DNA of 64,000 nt from Plasmopara viticola (lineage: Eukaryota > Oomycota > Peronosporomycetes > Peronosporales > Peronosporaceae). The position numbers were made by a program, and so were the translations under genes. The stretch's first letter is position 1. Every line of letters begins with the position of its first letter. Positions 58,561 to 64,000 of this stretch are shown here, piece by piece. Location: positions 1,649,608-1,713,607 of the forward strand of contig MBPM02000002.1 in NCBI GenBank assembly GCA_001695595.3. The letters run 5' to 3'. The notes under the pieces were generated by a model. It saw only the letters and a list, made by a program, of their open reading frames with translations. It did no database searches and was not told the DNA's origin.

Positions 58561-59620
58561 CCCTCACTGTACGTGGAGCGATATACGGTCGAGCAACGAT
58601 TCGAAGAACGCATTTGCAGCTCTAGAACGCACTGAACTCTTCTCACTTGATGAACTAGGCACAATCGAAGTCGGAGCGCGTGGCTTGACACTCATCCGAA
58701 ATTTTGCGCATTCTTGTCGAAATTTGTTCTCGCTGGGAGATCATATCGGTCTGGATGATGTTGCTGGTGTATCTCAAGCATTCCTCCGGGCCCAAGCTTA
58801 TCTGACTGTCGCCGTTCTCCTTGGAGAAATAGCTCGTACAGTTCTGCGCAGAACTGTACGTGCATATCGCCTCCCATACATGGACCCTTTCTTCATTCGC
58901 ATACCCAAGCCCGATTTGTCCCATGCGTGGGAATACTGTCACCGACAATATTTTCACGCATGCGTTCAATTCGGTAAGTCCATATGGTCTTGATGACCAA
59001 TCGCTTGGACGTGTCGAGCTCACCGATCCAAGACGACGAATCCTCGCGAGTCTCAGCTGTGGCTGCGTGCCCATACCAGGATTCGATGGCTTCTGGAGAA
59101 TAACTAATAAGCCTCAGAACATCGCCAGGTTTTTCGAGAGACGAGAATATGGGTGTGGGCTCAGGAAGCGGTACCGGCAAGGAGTACTTTCCTTTCTGGG
59201 CAGGGATGGCTTGAGCTTGAGTGGTGACTCAAAGAGGTCGCCATCCACGTAGTCGACACACAAGCATCTTGAGTGCTTGCTCTCGGGGACATTTTTTTGA
59301 TGAGCCGTGTTGGCCTCTCTTCCGCGTCATCTTGACATTTACAAGGACGCAGTCTTGGTCGCATCCGCAGCGTCTGACACGGGGCACCGCTTATTCTTGT
59401 GAATACAGCTGGGCGGCATCATCGCGCTGAGCGGCTTGTCCGTTGTTGTTGAGTCGGAAGAGGAAGTACGTCGCGCCGCGCACCGCATGCGATCCGGGTG
59501 AATTTGAATGGCAAATCTCCGACGCGAAGCCACAAGCCGAACCCTTATATTAAATATGCCGGGTTTTTTGGACTTTTCATGTTGATGAGGCATGTCATCG
59601 AGCACACAGATGTCGCACAA
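58532..59620 (-). pseudogene. Possible DNA-transposon (MULE-like) N-terminal relic
   Basis: Minus-strand frames read ARRTSSSDSTTTDKPLSAMM and IHKNKRCPVSDAADATKTAS (59620-59339), then in a shifted frame LCVDYVDGDLFESPLKLKP. Near 58.75 kb comes LGPGGMLEIHQQHHPDRYDL followed by PARTNFDKN. The last resembles the helix-turn-helix-like region near the N-terminus of some MULE transposases. The plus strand also has a 153-codon frame at 58532-58993, so the coding strand is not settled. Confidence 0.25.
58835..58860. repeat. Perfect 26 bp palindrome
   Basis: Arms of 13 bases (cgtacagttctgc and its exact reverse complement) meet with no spacer. Such a perfect inverted repeat is not expected by chance in a window of this size. 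It could be a cruciform or protein-binding site, or the scar of an inverted duplication. Confidence 0.9.
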
Positions 59621-59689
59621 ATATGGAGCGATAGCTTCACGTCACCAATGATAACTCGGAAACAAAAGCAGATTGCGGCGATGTAGAAC

Positions 59690-62600
59690 ATGCGTTAGAC
59701 TCATGAAACGCAGCCGCATCCAGTGGTTCATAATGTGGCGGCTCTAAGCTTTTGCCGATTTTACGAATCGGTGACTACCCCCCGTTTTTTGTACAGTTGA
59801 CTCAGGAATCCACAGTTAAAAAAGTGGGTTTTTCATTCTCCCAAGAATTAGAATCAAATGTTGGCCATGGTTCTAATGGTACTTTCATCTTTGCCATAGT
59901 GTGGAAGCAAATCAATGCCCGATAGTCGAAATCACGGTAAAGTGCTTTAACGCGGGGTGACAGAGAAACTTAAGATCGAGACCAGTGACGGAAATTGCGG
60001 TAATTAAAACCCAAAAGACTCACTTGACGTAGTCGCACTTGTATGACAACTGATGTCTCGTATCGCGAATAAAGTCTCTGCTCAAGTTCTTGGTGCTTTC
60101 GCTTTGTGTTAAAGCTATCAGCGCAGAATCCAAGAAGCGTCGTGAGAACCGTGTGCCGGTTCGAGTGCTGAGCCAAGCGCTAGGGTGGAAGTCGATTCGT
60201 CAAAGTTTAATATCTTGGTCCAAACGATGCTTTCTGAGCAGTCAGCAATTGTAAAGAAAACATTTAGGCGAAATGCTTAGTCCGCTTGAGTCTTGTTAAA
60301 CGTCCCGCAGACGACCATACGATAGCGGGAATATTAAACTGCCAAAAGACTATACTTAAACTTGGAGTCGAGTCAGTAGACGCTAAATTGTGATCAGATT
60401 TGATTGATAGCGTCAAATATTCTGACAAATGCTACAAATTTACTGTCTCACACTGTGAGGTAGAAGACGCGTGCCTGGAAGGTGTAGTTGGTGTTTGTCA
60501 GCTGGTGGGACACACCACAGATAGTCGCTGATGAGCGTTAGGCTTGATTACTTGAGATCGACTAAGCGTTCTTGAGTAGTCTGCACATGTATAGATAAAC
60601 AATCGAATTGGAGTTGACAATTACGATACTAGTCTAACGTACAACGAGCGAAGCACTGTGTAAAGGCTTAGGGGTGTCCAAAAATGTTGTGTACTTGGTA
60701 CTGCGAGTACTTTATCAATGAGTGATGCAACACGAAATCGCTGTCGAAAGTTGTTTAATTTTATCATTTTACGCGCTAAATAAGCACCGAATTAGCTTGA
60801 GTGCCTTACCCCGCTCTCGATAATGACACATATAAGCTGCGAGCTATTTCGATTTTCTCCCCGCCCTCTTTTCCTCTTCAGCCGCTCTCACACGTTAGAC
60901 AAGTCTCCTTGGTGTATAATGCACAACAATTTACCAGCTGTTAGTGCGATGACAACAAAGGCATGACTTATAACATGTTGAGAAAGCTATCTACCATGTG
61001 GCCACTACTGTCGACTTCATTGAGTTTAAAAGCTTTTAGTATGTGGTCAATCTGGCACTTCATAAACACAAGCATACGTAAAGTTTGCTGGACGCGGTCA
61101 AAACAAAAGGTTGGTTTTTTATTTTTTAAAAACTGACACAAATTTCGATTGTAGTGCATAATGGTGGAAGCTAATCCGTAGCACAGCTAATAGACACGAG
61201 GAGGTTCTGACTCGCAACAGCCCTTATTGGGTCTCAAAATGAGCTTGCTTGTTTCTTGTTTAAAAGTAAAGCATTCATTGAGCAGTTGTGCTTGATGTCC
61301 GCCCGGGAAACGGGGATGCGTTTAAATCTTATAGCTGTCGATGTACCTCCGTTAAATTGAATCCATATATCAACTTCGTATGCCATGATTATTAATGCTG
61401 AGGTAGTAATAGAAAAAGATTTCTATCCATTGATGTAGTATAGTAGCTTTCAGCTAAATTGCCATAGTGTTGTGTGGTCTTCAAAGCTCTTTACCACTTT
61501 TTATTTCACTTGTATATACGTGTAGTTGTCTATTTAAGTGGCATGATATCGAATATGCCGAAAGTCCAGTTTTATGTATGCATGATTGGATGCCGGGCAT
61601 ATTCATCTGAAGGCGAGACGTCCGAGCTGTATAGTAGCATGTTCTAGTGTGCGACGAACACAGCAGCGTATATCAGAGAAAGTAGCATGGATACGTAGGT
61701 TCTGCATCGTGCAGTTAAGTTAAATCGCAAATTCATTGTGCCAAACAATGACAATCACAAGCTATTTGAAGTTCTTTATAATGAGATTTTTGGAAGGCTG
61801 ACCAAATTTGTTTTATTGATATAAGGCCAGAACAATTCCGACATATGTGGCGGACGTCTTTAATATCTAAGCTCCTGTGTATACATGTGTTGGCTGTTAT
61901 GACCTCCGTTTTCTATCGAAAATCCTTATTCTATAAAGATCTGAACACACTGGTAATACACGTCGATTCGATTGTAATTTGGAGTGCCAATTTTCAATTG
62001 TTGAGGTATATGCAATATGTGAAATTTGTTAAGCTAAAGCATAGAGGCTTGTGTACCAAAAAATAGTGTGTAATAGTAGTTTTATAAATTGCAATAAGAC
62101 ATATCATTGAATTATTTGTCAAGAACAGTCCAACGTGATTGGTACTTTGATATTTGCCTGTGGATTAAGTTCGAGATGGGTCCGTGTTGCGATGCAACAA
62201 GATTGAGCATCGAGACTGCGTTCGATATTAAGAGTGATCGCGATGCAGAACACGCTATTTTTTTGAGATTGACTGAGCTTAATCTCTTTCAGTTAGCGGA
62301 AGTGTGAGAAATGTAAAGCTCTGCCTATACGCGTAGCGTAGCGCTTCAGTTGTCAGATAAACCGCTTCATTGTAATTTTACCATGGAAACTATTTTGGCT
62401 GCGATCGAAAAATTACTGGCACATGGTCTTTAATTTGCTATTTTTGGCGTCTAACGTGGCTAACTAAAGCAAGGTGGTTCTGCAATAGGTCCACTATCAA
62501 CAAGTTGTAGACATGCCAATTTCTGCGCGTGGGCTTGTAAAGTCACGTGTATCAGGACACACAGGTTTTCATGCGTCCATTATGCAAAGGCTTTCAGCCA

Positions 62601-64000
62601 ATCATACACTCCCTTTTTACCGGAATGTGATTGAGATTTAAAGACCTGATCAGAAAATATTTATATTTAATGACATTAAAGTTACTCATTACAATTTGTG
62701 TCACCTGATATTTGCCCAAATGGTTGGAGGGTAAGTCCACTTAAAGCGCGCAAAAAATATTACGTCTTGAAAGTTCGTCGGGTGCTTGTACAAACTGTGT
62801 AGTTTGACAAGCGCGGCATCCAAAAGCAAATAACGGAGTCGTAATTGCTCTATATAAAAGGGGAGGCTGAAGATAATACAATACAATCCATGGCTTTTAT
62901 TAAAAACGAAGGACGAGGTATCGGACTAGAAGTAACGTCATCTTAAGTCGGCCACATGAATAAAATATTTGCTAGTCCGAGGTGAGTCTTCTTTATCGAA
63001 TGTTGACCCTGCAAACGCGACCAGTTAGTGCAAAGAAATGTCGCTGATACGTAATGAGTTCGAGCCATTGTGTTCAGAAAATCTCCATCATGGGCCCAGA
63101 TCCTACTTGAGATGAAAGCTTACCAGCCGAGAGGCTTGTTTGTCATTTTTTTCATTTTATAAAGTCTTCATCAAGTCGTAAGTGCAGTGAGCACAAACGA
63201 TTGGGTTCGATTTTTATCATCTAAACCTTTACTGCATCCGTCCAGGCTAAGCCCGCAAGGTTAAAGATTACTCTATAGTAAAAGCGGGACTGACGTAGAC
63301 GTCTTGCCGGTAATAACGGCCAGCAAGGAGCATAAATGCTTTGCTCGGCGCAAGGTCATTGAGAGCAGAGCTATGTATAGCCGCAGCTTGAAATTTGTTG
63401 CTTTAAAACATAGTTTCAAAAAAAGAGCCCTATTTTTTTAAGCGTAACTGTAGACGATCTTGTCAGTCTGATAACTTGTCGCTCGTGTTTGTGTTCACGC
63501 GTTTTGCCCGATATAAAATTTGAGCAGCTGACTGGCATTAATTGACTTGAGCTAACATGAATTTGGAAGTACGCTAACTGCGCTTATATCGTTTTCCGAA
63601 CGTCCTTACGTGCCGATAGATGTAAGGATTCTTGTCCCTCGTACTCATCTAAAGCATTTCAAATTTCAGAAAATTTACCTTTGAGAGGTCCATTTCTTAG
63701 CGTGCGAATCTTCTTCATACGGCAGAAAGTCAGACGAAGCGGTAGTCATGAGACCGTGATGGTCATCCCTTCCTCATCTTGATCTTGTTCATCTGCTTGC
63801 ATTCGACATCTGGGGGTAGTGTCGCATCCAATCCCTCTTCTTAAAGAACCGTGTATCAGCTGAACAAAATCGGGAACGCATAGACGAGAGCTAGCAAGAA
63901 AGCAGACCTTGTGGCTTCGAAAGTTTGCCTCCTTTACGGTTGATGATCCCCAGAATTTATTTTCGGAGGACCGCCTGGTATAGCATCCACGATCATGCGC
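59690..64000. other. Gene-poor right end
   Basis: About 4.3 kb with only short unsupported frames, such as 73 codons at 61845-62066 and 66 codons at 62107-62307 on the plus strand. These two are adjacent and could be fragments of one relic. I see no tRNA, LTR pair or host gene. Confidence 0.45.

Noticed and set aside
58532..58993. 153-codon plus frame as a host gene
   Set aside because: Opposite-strand frames are equally open and show weak transposase-like text; there is no domain or splice support.

Overview
The window reads as nuclear DNA of an oomycete, most likely a Peronosporales species (Phytophthora or downy-mildew type). This is inferred from four things: compact genes with 60-80 nt introns, standard code, proteins typical of stramenopiles, and flanking sequence full of decayed Ty1/copia, Ty3/gypsy and MULE-type elements plus short retroposon-like repeats. 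No species-level marker was available.

Layout. Position 1-705 holds the 3' end of a DEAD-box helicase gene (DDX59-like). From 706 to about 12,000 there is a gene-poor stretch with copia relics and a dispersed ~300 bp repeat. A convergent pair follows at 12.06-14.48 kb: a sphingomyelinase-type metallophosphoesterase and a membrane-anchored peptidyl-tRNA hydrolase 2. From 14.5 to 19.5 kb lie repeats, a copia RNase H relic, a gypsy integrase relic and, in inverse orientation, a broken second copy of the phosphoesterase.

The block from 19.8 to 44.1 kb is the conserved core. It holds ribosomal protein L23a, striatin (9 exons, minus strand), a 13 kb VPS13 gene divergent from striatin across only 157 bp, an ABCB6/HMT1-like half ABC transporter, and a 1,517-residue ARM-type protein resembling RME-8/DNAJC13 but without a visible J domain. 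VPS13, striatin (STRIPAK scaffold), the ABC transporter and the RME-8-like protein all act at membranes or in trafficking in other eukaryotes. Co-regulation is plausible only for the striatin/VPS13 pair.

From 44 to 64 kb the DNA is accessory. Two near-identical ~324 bp retroposon-like insertions each keep their own target-site duplication, and one sits beside a MULE transposase relic. A ~24 bp minisatellite follows. The most unusual part is 48.0-58.5 kb: a decayed module built from two unrelated repeated coding units. Unit A is ~1.05 kb and is tandem on the plus strand. Unit B encodes a helical protein and appears twice inverted and once direct. Several intronless unrecognised ORF relics are linked to them. 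I could not assign this module to any known family; a decayed large mobile element or integrated virus-like element is only one possible explanation. The last 4 kb show no supportable gene.
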